This document shows, one piece after another, positions 13,076 to 25,790 of a stretch of DNA of 59,511 nt. The notes beneath the pieces were generated by a model, which had not been told where the DNA came from, ran no database searches, and saw nothing but the letters and a program-made list of their open reading frames with translations. Within the stretch, counting starts at the first letter, position 1; every line of letters starts with the position of its first letter. The translations under genes were made by a program, and so were the position numbers. Origin of the DNA: Apostichopus parvimensis (taxonomy: Eukaryota > Echinodermata > Holothuroidea > Aspidochirotida > Stichopodidae); the NCBI GenBank assembly GCA_000934455.1, contig KN882711.1, positions 121,884 through 181,394 of the forward strand. The letters are read 5' to 3'.

Positions 13076-13859
13076 NNNNNNNNNNNNNNNNNNNNNNNNN
13101 NNNNNNNNNNNNNNNNNNNNNNNNNNNNNNNNNNNNNNNNNNNNNNNNNNNNNNNNNNNNNNNNNNNNNNNNNNNNNNNNNNNNNNNNNNNNNNNNNNNN
13201 NNNNNNNNNNNNNNNNNNNNNNNNNNNNNNNNNNNNNNNNNNNNNNNNNNNNNNNNNNNNNNNNNNNNNNNNNNNNNNNNNNNNNNNNNNNNNNNNNNNN
13301 NNNNNNNNNNNNNNNNNNNNNNNNNNNNNNNNNNNNNNNNNNNNNNNNNNNNNNNNNNNNNNNNNNNNNNNNNNNNNNNNNNNNNNNNNNNNNNNNNNNN
13401 NNNNNNNNNNNNNNNNNNNNNNNNNNNNNNNNNNNNNNNNNNNNNNNNNNNNNNNNNNNNNNNNNNNNNNNNNNNNNNNNNNNNNNNNNNNNNNNNNNNN
13501 NNNNNNNNNNNNNNNNNNNNNNNNNNNNNNNNNNNNNNNNNNNNNNNNNNNNNNNNNNNNNNNNNNNNNNNNNNNNNNNNNNNNNNNNNNNNNNNNNNNN
13601 NNNNNNNNNNNNNNNNNNNNNNNNNNNNNNNNNNNNNNNNNNNNNNNNNNNNNNNNNNNNNNNNNNNNNNNNNNNNNNNNNNNNNNNNNNNNNNNNNNNN
13701 NNNNNNNNNNNNNNNNNNNNNNNNNNNNNNNNNNNNNNNNNNNNNNNNNNNNNNNNNNNNNNNNNNNNNNNNNNNNNNNNNNNNNNNNNNNNNNNNNNNN
13801 NNNNNNNNNNNNNNNNNNNNNNNNNNNNNNNNNNNNNNNNNNNNNNNNNNNNNNNNNNN
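13076..13859. other. Assembly gap (784 N)
   Basis: Run of N. Long frames that cross it are artefacts. Related ACACAA-type sequence flanks both sides. Confidence 0.99.
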
Positions 13860-14859
13860 ACGCCCGAGCTACGTATTTGTTGTGTTCCTGTTACACAATG
13901 CTGTGTAATTGAGAACTTACACAAGTGTTGTTTTCACATTTCCACAAAAACTTTTTTAGAGTGCAATGACCGATAGATTCTGTGATAATTCATAATATTG
14001 CTGCTCGACAATTAAATAATTCTAACACGAACCCAATATAAGTGCGGGAACACACAGTAACACGACTTACGCAAAGTAACCTGCAGTTAAACTGGTTGAG
14101 GTCCGTCGTTTCTCCGTGCACGAAGATGTAAACGAAGAAACCTGCCCAAAATGTTCCCGTTTATACTACACTAACCTCGTGTAGGTCAGGCATTCCGAAC
14201 CTGTACTTGGTCTGACCATAGGATAAAGGAATGAATACCTCTCTAGGTATAATTGGAATGAAAGTACGTGAAAGTTTAATACATATGCAAATTACTGTGC
14301 TAGTTTACAACAGGAAACTGCCACTCACGTGTCAGGTGACAGAATGTTACTTGTAAAGAAAAATCACATGACCGCGTGACACATCCCCCTTCTTAATAAA
14401 GATGCGGCATCTTTTAAATGGAAGTTTAAGAAACGTATACACTGAGATATCTTTAACACCCAGTTGAAATAATGAAATACACCTACTCAAAAAATTCAGC
14501 GCCATGATATCAACGTTGCAATAGTGAATCACACACATTGAAGAGAACACAGTAATAACAACCGTACTTCCTTTTACTGTAGGATTATTGTCTAAATCCA
14601 GCAGTTGTATCTCTAGGGATGCATATTCATGTATTCACGATGGGGGTACAGAAGTAATCTTCTTCCCCTCCTTGTAAGTGTAACTAAAGGATACATTACA
14701 AGGTTGTACAGTTGGATCCTTAGTCGCAAATCTGTATTAGCAAAGGGAGTGTGATGTAATGTGAGGCAGAATGTAGCAATTTTGACATAGAAAGTCAAAT
14801 TTTAAAAGACGGGTCTATAAATAGGTTTGGTCATCAATTTAACAATCTCAATGATTAAC

Positions 14860-15625
14860 AATGATTAATATGATATAATTTTTACAGTCATAATCAAAAA
14901 AGGCTCAAATTTCGAGAGAAAGACTTTCCGACAAACATCGTCAAAATTTCGATAAATTATAAGTCGAATTGTTGGGAAGGAAGTTGACATTTCAGGGAAA
15001 AAATTACATTGTCTTGAAACAAAGTACCGGGTGGAACTTCAGGTTTAAACATATGTAATATTGCACAACACTTTAAAAAACATAGTAACAAGCTCACATG
15101 TCGATGGATAACTTCTTTTTTAACATTTAAGTGAAATTTGGAGATTACAATTTTGAGTTTTCGGTATAGAATAGCGATATTTCCAGTGTTACAATTGAAC
15201 CACCGTAGCATAAAGAAGCACTGAAATTTAGCTTATAATACCTGCAAACCAAATCGCTTTCTGCCTTCTTATGTTGAAATCGCTGTCTGCGGTAACAATT
15301 GTATTTTGTATTTCTAATGAAGTACGCAATCAGAAAGCCTTTATCGATATATTATAGTATTGGTATATATATGATGGGATCAGTATACAAAATTATCTTC
15401 ATTGTTTTGCTAAATAGTGTAGGATTGTAATGACTTATGATAATCTTTAATTCAGCATGCAGCACATTAACGTTTATCAAGAAAACAGATTTATTCAACC
15501 TGTTGCAAAATACACTATACCCTGTATTATACAGCAACAACAAATAAATATTATCTCCCAACTTTTCTGACAAATTAATATCTGTCCATGTTTACTGCAA
15601 CATGCAATGACACCCGGTGATAGGG
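14860..15625 (-). repeat. Dispersed repeat, copy 3 (inverted, unlinked)
   Basis: The reverse complement reads tttgcaggtattataagc, then aacactggaaatatcgctat, collinear with 2165-2965 over ~760 bases but clearly more diverged. Two open frames here (14957-15211, 15352-15573) are chance frames inside the repeat. Confidence 0.78.
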
Positions 15626-16585
15626 CGGCTTCAGTTTGAGTGGACACCCAGTGAACGACATTATCCATTCGTTTAGTTTTGTTTATCAGTTAATAATAAA
15701 ATAACCGATCATTTTCAATATGCTTTGAAAAGAATGGTATTCTAATTACCAGGACGGTTGAAGGGAAGGAGTCGTAACTGCAGGGGAGTGGGATTGGAGA
15801 ATATAGGAAGGACGGTGATATCTTCTTCTTAAATCCAACTGTTTTATGAATCGTCATAGAAAATGGATCGCAACATATTTTTTGGTCTTTCATTTCGTTT
15901 GAATATAATTGTAACTTGCCGATATAATTGTCGTTGAGTTTATTTAATCTCACCGACGCACGTACATACCCACGAATAAGCAAACAACAAATTAAACTAG
16001 ACATGATCCTTCATTACGTCATTAATATCTCGTTAAGACATAAACATTAAAATGGTCTACTATATTTTCAAACTGGTTAACTTTACATCATAAATTTATC
16101 ATATCAATATCGTTAGCTTACATGAAAGGTATAATGAAAGTTAAATGTTGCTTTTAGTGTTATTCGGACCCAAATAGCATTTGTGCATAATTGAAGACGT
16201 GATGGTATATCTCCTGATAATAATTTAATAATTGCGGTATATTTTATGTCGCAACTAAATGTGCAAAATGTAATGTTCTCTGATAGACATAGGAGACATT
16301 GAAGCTTTGCTTAATGTCTTTGATCCCTATCAGATCATGGACTATGATTTCTAATAACTTCATAAAGAGCGCCACCAATTTATATACTTATTTACATCAT
16401 AGTATAAGCATTGTTTCATTCTTCTCGCTCCTTCCCCCCCCCCGTAACCCCCACACCACCTCCCACACCCCATCTCATCCAGTACCAATTCCATTTTTCA
16501 TTGAGTGCTCAGAGTGCTCAGTGGTGTGCAACCCCAAGATTCTAGACTCCTATATAATTCACGATTATACTACAGACTCCTTGGT
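15626..16585. other. 3' flank of the filamin/PC-esterase gene
   Basis: No coding signal. On the minus strand this is the expected 3' UTR and downstream region. A C-rich tract lies near 16434-16472. Confidence 0.45.
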
Positions 16586-18207
16586 TCAGAGAAGATTCAT
16601 GTTACATTTTCTGACATTGACTGAACCTGACTGAGTATCTAACGTATCAATGGGTTCGGTCCTCATGCATTCCGCAGGACACAATGTACCGTCCCAAACA
16701 GGAAACTTGGCATTCGAAGTTTTGCGTATACCTTCAGATGAAATGTAACATTCTAAATCTGGATTAACTTTAATGTGAAAGGGAAGTAAAGACGCCGGAC
16801 AGTCCTGACAAACTGTTATCTTTCTAGGAAATGTTATTTTCGATTCAACTGTCTTTAACCAAGCTTCTTTTCCCTTAGGCGCTATCACCTTCCCTAATAA
16901 TATCTGAGCTATCATTGCTGTGGGATTTCCACAGACTCTCATCTCACCGTTAAATTCGTTGCACCATTTATGCCAGTGATTTGATTTCATTATCAGTGGA
17001 CTTGACTCGGTGTTGTGTCTCATTCCTGATCCTAATCCGAACCCGTCGATCAATTGGATACGACCGTCTAAGGATAATAATTCCTCCGCCAGTTGGTAAC
17101 TTTTCTCAAGACCATCTTTAGTGTACAGCATTCTGTCTTTGCACCTGAAATTATAGAGAGGATAGATAGTACCAGACCAAGATGATGGGATGGCCTTTAA
17201 TAGTAATTCCAATTGCCCAACTACTTTGATAGGTACTACCAAAGTATCTGGCAATGGATCTTCAGCGAAAAGATACTCTTTTAAAAACTTAAGACCGTCA
17301 CCAAAAAAATCGTAATTTCCCATTTTGGCTACCTTCTCGTCGTGGCAAATAACATCAGATTTTCCATCAGCACTGATATTCATAATTTGGCAAGCTGCGA
17401 TCCGAAAGTCCTGATAAACGAATTGTAAGTTTCCAACTTGAACTTGCGCATAACCCCAGCATTGAGCGAAATCAGAATCACTCAAATTGTATTTTTCTTC
17501 TTTAGTGAGTAGTACATCAACGAGAGAGAAGAATATCCCACGCTCGACTGAGGAACCCAAAATTACAATTTTCTTTAGAGAGGGAGTTTCCGCCGCCATT
17601 GCAAGGTCATATGTTGTAAAGACGTCAAAAGTGCACCAATCCAACTGAAAGATCCATCCGCTACGTAGAACCCCTCGTTTTGTGCTGGCCAAGTTGCGAG
17701 TTATCCATTTGCCACCCAGCCACGACGTTCGGGTTAGCGGCATAGCGTGACAAGAAGGCAAATCATCGGCCCTTCTGCCAATTTCCAATGCATCAGCGGA
17801 ATCTCCGGCTTCAACGACAAGATGGAATGGACTGCCGGGTAGCTGTAACTGGACAAAATTATCAAACTCCTCTATGAAGATATTATAAACACCTGGCAAT
17901 GTAGGTACAACTGTAAAGTTCACTATAGTCCTGTCATCAGAATATTCTGTTTGATTTGCCGCAAAGATATGATTCTCTCCAACAGCTAAAACACTATAGC
18001 CATTTATCTTTGATACGTTTTTCCCAATTTCAACCGAAAAGTTTACCATTTGACCAACTTTTACTTTATTCAAAGGAATGGGATGAACTCGGCTTTGACT
18101 CTCCGGACGACTTTCAGCGACTAAATGACGATCACGTAAAATAGAATCATTTGAATATTGTTTGAATTCATGATATGCAGACACAGCTTGTTGTATTTCT
18201 TCTTTTT
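16586..18207 (-). CDS. Filamin-Ig / PC-esterase (NXPE-like) protein, 3'-terminal exon
   Basis: Large exon on the minus strand, entered by an acceptor (ttttttttctttcag) just right of 18207, so the GTG at 18184 is not the true start; seven more codons lie upstream in frame. Counting from that GTG, residues ~37-126 form a filamin-like Ig domain ending in LPGSPFHLVV. Residues ~143-430 look like a PC-esterase/SGNH fold: conserved C-H (CHAMPLTRTSWLGGKW), a nucleophile block ILGSSVERG at 208-216, and a C-terminal IDGFGLGSGMRH plus NHWHKWC that could hold the Asp and His. Four N-x-S/T sequons (N48, N56, N77, N89) and many cysteines argue for a secreted or lumenal protein. NXPE relatives act on or bind extracellular glycans or peptides; the activity here is inferred. 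The 5' exons with any signal peptide were not found. Confidence 0.75.
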
Positions 18208-19560
18208 CTGAAAGAAAAAAAATAGGAAAAGAACAGATTACTGTATCGTGATGAGAACTTCATTACTCAATATCGGTTTTTCCTTTAGATTCAACTTTGA
18301 GAGGTAATACTTACATTCGTAGATGAGAAGATACTGGAGTCTCGTAAGGGATGAGAGTGTTATGATCGACAAGTTACAAATTGTCTTCAAAATTGAACAA
18401 ACTTTAGGTACAGTATACGGATGGTAGGTTATCGATACAAATGTTCTACATATAATCACACAATATTCAGTTTATTAATTAGTTCAAGGCTACATTGCCA
18501 TATGCGTAGGAGGCGGGTGAGGCGGTTATAGCCACCGTGCTCCGCCTAACAAGATAGTTCCGTAAAAATTCGGGCAATATGTTGATATTGTTTCGGGTAC
18601 CGCAACATATAATAAACAGTTATGCTCATGCTATAATGATGTAGTTCATTACAAAAACTTAGGTAATTAAACTCACGTTCTAAGCTTGCGCGACTAATAT
18701 GACATTGATGGTGTGGTATTTTGACACAGTTCGCACTCCATGCTGTCCTTTTTATTCTATTTTGAGGGCTTCGTGCCGATGTTTTGTGGCTAATTGTAGT
18801 AATAAATTCTCGTGTATCTATGTATTTCATGCTCTGCGTGTAATAGCGAGATTCAAAGCTCGTCGTTATTTACATACAACCATCCAAGCCGAATTTGTTT
18901 TCATACCACCACCAGTCCTTTAAGTAGGGAATATTTCAGCGCCCCGGATTCTTAGACTGAGTAAACGTTACAATATCTAACGATGGGAGTCGTGGATGCT
19001 TCTTATTCTGGGTGTGTGGATTCATCACATTGAGTACAAGTCCCCCATTGCAAGTATTGCCATTTCTGCTTAGTAATTCATTTCTTTGGAAAATCTTGTA
19101 TCTACAGTATCTTCTCATATTTTGGCAAGGAATCTAGGTATGCAAGAAAAATATTTTTGCAAGGAATCACTGAGTTATTTGAAATTCTGGCTGCAAAATA
19201 TACCATCAATTTGTCGGATTATTTACAAAAAAAGCGCCAACTTAAATTCGTAACCTTTTTTCCCCGTTCGTGTGTATCATACATTGATTATAGCAGCCGC
19301 CAACCAAAGTGTCAATGACATCAGCAGGGACACAGCTCTGGAACCATGTTTTGCTGCAATCAGTACTGATAGCATCTCCCTCGTGCTACCATTTTGACAA
19401 TATACTCAACAAACATTTACAAACATGTCAGTTCGTATTCGTAACCTGACCACCAAGTATTGGGATAGTATGCCCATCACAGCCTACCACGCCTACCAAC
19501 TTTTCGGATCACCTAGTGGAGGCGTCACAACCACCAGCTATTTCTGCAGACACTCCAGCC
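18208..19560. other. 5' side of the filamin/PC-esterase exon; no exon assigned
   Basis: On the minus strand a consensus donor (gtaagtatt) sits just below 18315, but joining the exon ending there to the exon at 18207 would create TAA, so it is not accepted as the previous exon. Otherwise no gene seen. Confidence 0.45.
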
Positions 19561-19569
19561 ACCTACCTA

Positions 19570-19995
19570 TTCAGCCAAATCAGCAGATGTAATACTTGTT
19601 ATATGTTACCTTAAATAATTTAATTTTCATGAAAAGCACCTAGATTTGTTTGTTTTTAACCAATATTTTACAAGTATCTCAACCAATGTTATACATGTTA
19701 TTGATTGTAATGGTTGTAACATTCTTTATATAGTTGAAACAAAGCGGAGATTGAGGGACCGTATTACTGAACATTTGATGTTCTATGAACATTAAATCAT
19801 TCTGGTTTACGGTTGCCTCACATGTCAATTCCCTCTGCCCCTGTCAGGTTACTGATTTTACCGGCACAGGTGCCTTGTTATCCAGGGGTAATGATATTGA
19901 CCATCTCAATGCCGAAATTAGGCTTATTTGTAATATATATATAGACAACTTTGCTCTTTATGATCTGAATTCAAACTTCGATCTGTTATAAAGCT
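19570..19995 (+). pseudogene. Penelope-like element, GIY-YIG endonuclease relic
   Basis: Three collinear pieces in shifted frames. About 19577-19608 reads SRCNTCYMLP, the cysteine motif before the endonuclease. 19688-19792 reads CNGCNILYIVETKRRLRDRI followed by TEHL, which matches the 'C-x-x-C-x-x-x-Y-I-G-E-T-x-R-x-L-x-x-R-x-x-E-H' core of GIY-YIG nucleases, with V for G in YIG. 19785-19991 reads LSRGNDIDHLNAEIRLI, then LNSNFDLL and a stop, typical of the element's C-terminus. Frame breaks and the lost glycine show it is dead. No reverse transcriptase was found upstream. Confidence 0.75.
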
Positions 19996-22900
19996 CACTT
20001 ATATTGCTCTGTTTAGGTCCGATTTTCCAGGTTGTTGTTCTCTGATGAACTTTTTTTTGGGGGGCTTTTTGGGGGGTATTAGCCTCACTTTGTTAAACGG
20101 TCTATTCGAACTAATTCATGCTCATTTATCTTGTTCCTGTGCGTGTGACTTGGGTAAAGTACACCATAGATCTGGTTTAAAAATTCCATTGTAGAGGCAA
20201 TTTTTCTGTAGATCTGCAGTTGTATGGTCTAGTAGGGGCCAAACTGGTCTGATTGGTGATCTTTAAATTATGGGATTGGATGATAGACTTCGGACTCAGA
20301 ATCCAAATCATATATCGGAATTTCAGTAGGCTCTTTTAAACAGCAATTCAACAACCAATCTAACTCTCACAGACACGAAAGGTACCCAAAAAATGGCAAA
20401 ATAAGTAACATGGAACCTGAAAAAAGGGGAATTAGTCACAATATAAGCAGGAAGATAATACAGGAATCAATCGAACGCAAGCTTGAATCGGGTCAGTGCA
20501 ACCTATGCGTAGAAGAAAGCTGACGATCCTACGCTCTAAAAAAAAAGAAGAAAAAAAAACTCACATCAAAGTGTCGCCACGGTAACAAACCACCTGACCG
20601 CGCCAGGAAGAAATAGGAACACGCGACCGTTTACGTTCAGTTGTCTGATGATCGTAATTATATATCAAAATGAGTCACCTTTAAACTCGCTACATACATA
20701 GTTACATTATACAAGGCTGAATAAACGATATAATGCCTATCTACGAACTAAGTTTGTAACATGTTGTTTTAGGTCCCTCTTTATCATGATCAGGTTTATT
20801 TTGTTGCAAGTGTACGGCAGTACAGTGACCAAATAAGAATTACAAACATGTAGCCTGAAGTCTGCAGTCATAACTAACCTCTAGTCTAACTAAATTCACG
20901 TGATAGGAATAGCTGTGGAAGCAACTTATAAGTCGACTTTTAAACACAATAGAAGTAATATAGCAACCAAGGAACTTAGTAAGCATACATCTATTAATAA
21001 TTCGAGCTCATTGATACAGTCGTAGAATCCCCGGATCTAACAACAATTGTAGCAGATGTGTTAACTTATTGGGTTCGTTGCTTTCAACATTTTCAGATTG
21101 TAGTACCATTTACGACTTGATCAAATATTTGAATAGGATCAATATCATTTAAAGGTAGGCGCTACAACCCAGTCTTGCAATTTTGTTCTGACGAAGTTTC
21201 CAAACGTACTGAAAATTTATTTTAATTTAATTAAAATACTAAATAAAAATACTCGCAGTGTAATAAACAATTTACAACGTTCAGGATTTATTTTTGCCTG
21301 CAACTAAGGACTTCGTTGGGTTTATATTTAAACGCAGACGGTCATTTTCTTTAACACAAATATCTAGCTTTCTTGATATCAAATAAATAATAAAAAACAA
21401 ATTCGTTTAAACAATCAACATTTCAACAGGTTAAATGATCTTAAGGTAAATTATCCAAATGCAAAATCTGAAAGTAACATCTTTTCGCTATGAATGCCGG
21501 TGAGCTTTGTTTGTGTAACCCATGATGTTATTTGAAAAACGTACTGGGACTGTATTTAATAGGTAATTTCTTCCTTAATACATTGTTGATGTACTCTCGG
21601 GAAGGAAGTCATTTAGCTGTAAGTGCTGTCTGAGCGCGATTTAAAACAAAGGGCGGAAATTTAAGATCAATCGATACAGGTAAATTCTTAGCCGTGTACA
21701 GATTGCGTGCTTGAATCCAACCAATTCACTTTAATTTTGCATCTACTAAATAATACGTTATTTCTGCGTATATAATAAGCCGTGTGGGTAATAGCATATT
21801 ACCATTTCTCGGGTGGAGTATGGCGTGGTTACCGGAAGTGTCAACCACGGAAGTTCAATTCTTGTGGGGGTATGACGTGGTTTTGTCAAACGTGGGGACG
21901 GCGGAAGGTGGAAATAGCGGTACTTCCCACTTGAAGAGAAATAAAACTGAATTAAACAACACTATCAATCCTTGCAGAAACTGCTATACCTCATTCACAT
22001 CAAATAAAGAGGAGGGAATGGGGTTCGATAACGACACTAAATATACATACACAACTACATCAATAATATCACGGTACACTCTCTGACATCATGGCCGTCC
22101 GATAGAACTTGTTTGTGAGCGAATCAAATCAAGAGGACCAGTCAAGGTATTGATTCATTTGCCAATGTTATAAATATAAGACCGTTCATACGTTACATAC
22201 TACACACATAATTATATACAAAACTTCTCAAACAGGAAACTATTTGTTCAGTGGTTATAATACTGCAATTCTACAGGAAGTAATGAAGACGTTGTTTCAT
22301 TCCATAATGTGTGTACGTGGATAACATTGTATCACATCGTTACGAGAACAAGCATAGGGAACCGTTCCGCCATTTTGTAATGTTAAATTTTAAACGAGGG
22401 GAAAAAATCTGGTAGAAGTAAGATTAAATTGATCATCAACGAAAAAAATTCGTTTCTTGCCATGCAGTTTTTATAAACACAATAATTCCAAGTATTAGAC
22501 TGCAGAGCGAGATGACGTTAGTTTATACCGTTAACGTAACAAGTAGGTTTGATTCGTATGAACAGTCTATGTTGTACATTACAAGAGGAGCTGTTTGATT
22601 CAAATCAACAATAATGATGCCAAATTGCCGTGACGTAGCAAGTTCCATAGAGTGAAATTAACACGATATATAGTTACATATTGTGTATAACATTTATATC
22701 GTGATTCAAGCTGAAGCTGATAAGATACTGTACAATATTGTAGAGTAACCGTATTGAACTATGAAGAATATTTCAGTTCATCAATTTATTTAACTACAAC
22801 TGCACTATTACAACATATATCACGTTATTACAGTTATACAAGAGAAATGTTGCATTGGAGCCTTTTGTGCAGGTAATATATTGTATTGTACATAACACCC

Positions 22901-23384
22901 GTGACTATGTTACATTGTACTGTAATTAGAGAAGTAATAAGTCGATTTAATTAAGAGTTCAACGTTAGCGCAGTCGGTTACGTGTTTAGACACACCTTTA
23001 GTGTAACTCGTAGTGTTGCAAAGGATTACTTTCACCCGATAACCAAATATGTATGTATTATTAATTCAGTATTTACATGACTTTTAGCTGTGTGCTCTGT
23101 ATATGCTAGTGTCTCACATCTGCTGAAGACAATTGCCTTGTCCCAATTTCAACATATACTGGACAGGTATTTTTATAGAGTTAGAGGAAAGTGAAATGGT
23201 GAAGGCTGGGGGCACATCCCCCTACATGATTACTAGTATTATAATATATGTATTCCTGAACATTAGAGGACACCAGGTGTCTGTATAATGTAAGTTATGT
23301 ATGATATATGATATGCAGTCAGGAACAAGTTACCGGTAGCTTAAGTTATAAGGTAGAGGACATACTGGTAGTGTAAGTTACATA
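19996..23384. other. No gene recognised
   Basis: Non-coding in appearance. A frame at 21784-22086 begins with GTG and lacks homology. A tRNA-like A box (ttagcgcagtcggtta, near 22970) has no B box. Confidence 0.5.
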
Positions 23385-23849
23385 TTACACGTTAAATGCA
23401 GTTATAGGACAGGACGTTTAAGTCATGTATTAAATGGTACATGCTGTAATGTGGCAAATTTCGCCTGTAGCATGGTAGAGAAGATACTATTTCGTTGCCT
23501 CTGGGGAATTATTTGGTTGGCTATTTCGGAAATCTAGCTCACAGAAACTCTACTCAAATAAATGATTAAAATGGATTGTTGATTTCAAGATGATTTATGC
23601 TCTCTGTGACTACAAAATGTTCATATGAACGCTGTAAATATCTTCAAAAAACTGATTAAAAACATATAGGTATAAAGTATATGGCCGTAGTATACTGATT
23701 GTGAGTGATGGATGCAGAACTGCTCAGATGTTGCAAAGCCTGGGGTCACATGTGACGGAGTATCCGAACCATGATTTTTCAATATCACCTATTTCGGACC
23801 ATTATTCATCAAATATATCACTGAATGAACCGATCAAGTGCGATATATA
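23385..23849 (+). repeat. Tandem duplication, copy 1 of 2
   Basis: Matches 24296-24779: gcagttataggacaggacgt, then attatttggttggctatttc, and ending gaaccgatcaagtgcga. Non-coding. Confidence 0.85.
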
Positions 23850-24295
23850 TATACAATGACTGATATAGTGTATTACCTTCTATGGGATCAAGTAATACGC
23901 CAGTAGGTGCAATACAGTGTGTAGCTTGAAACAGCAACATTGGTTCACATCGTTTCCTAAGTATATCAAATTACCGTTATCAATCCGGTATCCCAATATT
24001 ATCACTATTAGTTTCAAAAATAGAAATCGGTAAATCCCGAAAATCTTGAGATCAGCTCTGAACACGCATACGAGTAGCTAACATTCTGTATACCGAATTT
24101 GATAACCTTTAAACTAGACAATGAAAGACGTGGAATTAAACAAACAGTAGATATTATAATTTATAAAGTAGTGTATGCAGTATGATATACGTAGGAATGG
24201 TATGCTATAAAAGGCTAGACTTAACGAGAATAACATTTGCGATAATTGCAGCACTTGGTAATGACTGGAAAGTTATACACTGCCAGCGTCAGTCA

Positions 24296-24779
24296 CGTAT
24301 TCAATGTTACATGCAGTTATAGGACAGGACGTGTTAGTCATGTATGATACGGTTCATGCTGTAATGTTGCAAATGTCGCCTGTAGCATGGTAGGGATGAT
24401 ACTATCTCGTTGCCTGTGGGGAAAATTATTTGGTTGGCTATTTCGGAAAACCAGCTCAAAGAAACTCTACTCAAATAAATGATTAAAATGGACTGTTGAT
24501 TTCAAGATGATGTATGCTCTATGTGACTATAAATTTTCAAATGAACGCTGTAAATGTCTTCAAAAAACTGATCAAAAACATATGGGTATATATTATAAGG
24601 CTATATTATACCGTTTATGAGTACTAGATAATTCCTTTTCCAAAACTGCTCAGAAGTTGCAAAGCTTAGGGTCACACGTTATGGGATATCCGATCCATGA
24701 TTTTTTTCAATATTACCTTTTTCGGAACATCAATAGTATTCATCAAATATATCACTGAATGAACCGATCAAGTGCGAGA
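24296..24779 (+). repeat. Tandem duplication, copy 2 of 2
   Basis: Partner of 23385-23849, offset about 920 bases; substitutions and small indels throughout, so not a recent event. Confidence 0.85.
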
Positions 24780-25030
24780 ATATAACAGAACGATGTCCTA
24801 ATATGTTGGTTATGTTTTGCATTATCTGCAAATATGGGTTCCTAAACTAGACGTCTGAAATTGGACCGAACAATGTGTAAGGTATTTCTTCAATGGAAAC
24901 CGTGGGAATTAACGGGGAGAAACTTGAGGGTCAAAAGTGCAAAGGGTTATAGAACTTGCAAAATGTTGATAGGAAGTTAAAGGAGGTATAACATCACTTT
25001 ATGACAATACCATCAGATGACCTCCGGCAC

Positions 25031-25790
25031 CGTGTAATACACAGACTGGCCAATAATACTGGATTCCTTGTAATGTAACCCCAAAGCGGGGAGGGGGGGG
25101 GGGGGAACACGGGCAATGGACAACTAATACCTGTCTCCTACAGAATACTTAAGTTACCCTATATGTAACTTATTTTTCTAATCAAACAAGTAATATAGTG
25201 TAGTGGAGCCAACAGAGACCACACGGGGAACATGGTCTCATCTTTAGCACAGATAGGTCTACATTAATCTTCTTATAACAAACCATGGGGCTCATTGACA
25301 CATTCATTGAGTTCTGGGAACATATATAACTATGTAGGGATCAACGAGAAAGGTATGCGGGAATGGAACAGAGTAAAGAGGATGGGTATAACATACGCAC
25401 AACTCACAATTACACACACATCTAGGGATTATTTTTAATGTGAATGTTTTCGCATTGGTATTTCGTATAAATATAGAAGGGATTCTTAGGGTCATTTCAA
25501 CAGCTAAAGACATGTAATATTTCATAATTATGATTGATGGCTATGATGCCATCCAAAGGATTCTCACGGGAAATTCAATTGAGATGATTAATTCAACACT
25601 TCACAAACACATTGTTAAACGAACGGCGTGTAAAATAGAAAATAAAACCATATTCAAACTGTTTATTAATTGCTAGGATTTTTTCCCGCAAAGGGAATGA
25701 CGGTGCGAGGAGTATATCTAATACATATCTATAAACAATCTTTGCATCAACTTTCATTGCATCCTCTCGCCAGCTCAACCGGCAGTGCAT
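25031..25790 (+). repeat. 760-bp repeat Y, copy 1
   Basis: Matches 28189-28946 from acacagactgg to gctcaaccggcagtgcatg, including a poly-G tract and the block ggagccaacagagaccacac. A minus-strand frame (SWREDAMKVDAKIVYRYV...) is kept in both copies but has no recognised homology. Confidence 0.88.

Noticed and set aside
12881-13976. Long open frames on both strands at 12.9-14.0 kb
   Set aside because: They are mostly unknown residues across the N gap; the flanking ~30 codons on each side show no homology.
18238-18459. Minus-strand frame with a consensus donor, as a possible previous exon of the filamin/PC-esterase gene
   Set aside because: Its last base plus the first two bases of the exon at 18207 form TAA, so the join would stop translation. 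It could only be part of a 5' UTR or another transcript.
21784-22086. 100-residue plus-strand frame
   Set aside because: Starts with GTG, no ATG in good context, no homology, no splice borders that would make it an exon.
22965-23045. tRNA-like A box (ttagcgcagtcggtta)
   Set aside because: No B box (GGTTCGANTCC) at the proper distance and no cloverleaf; at best a decayed fragment.
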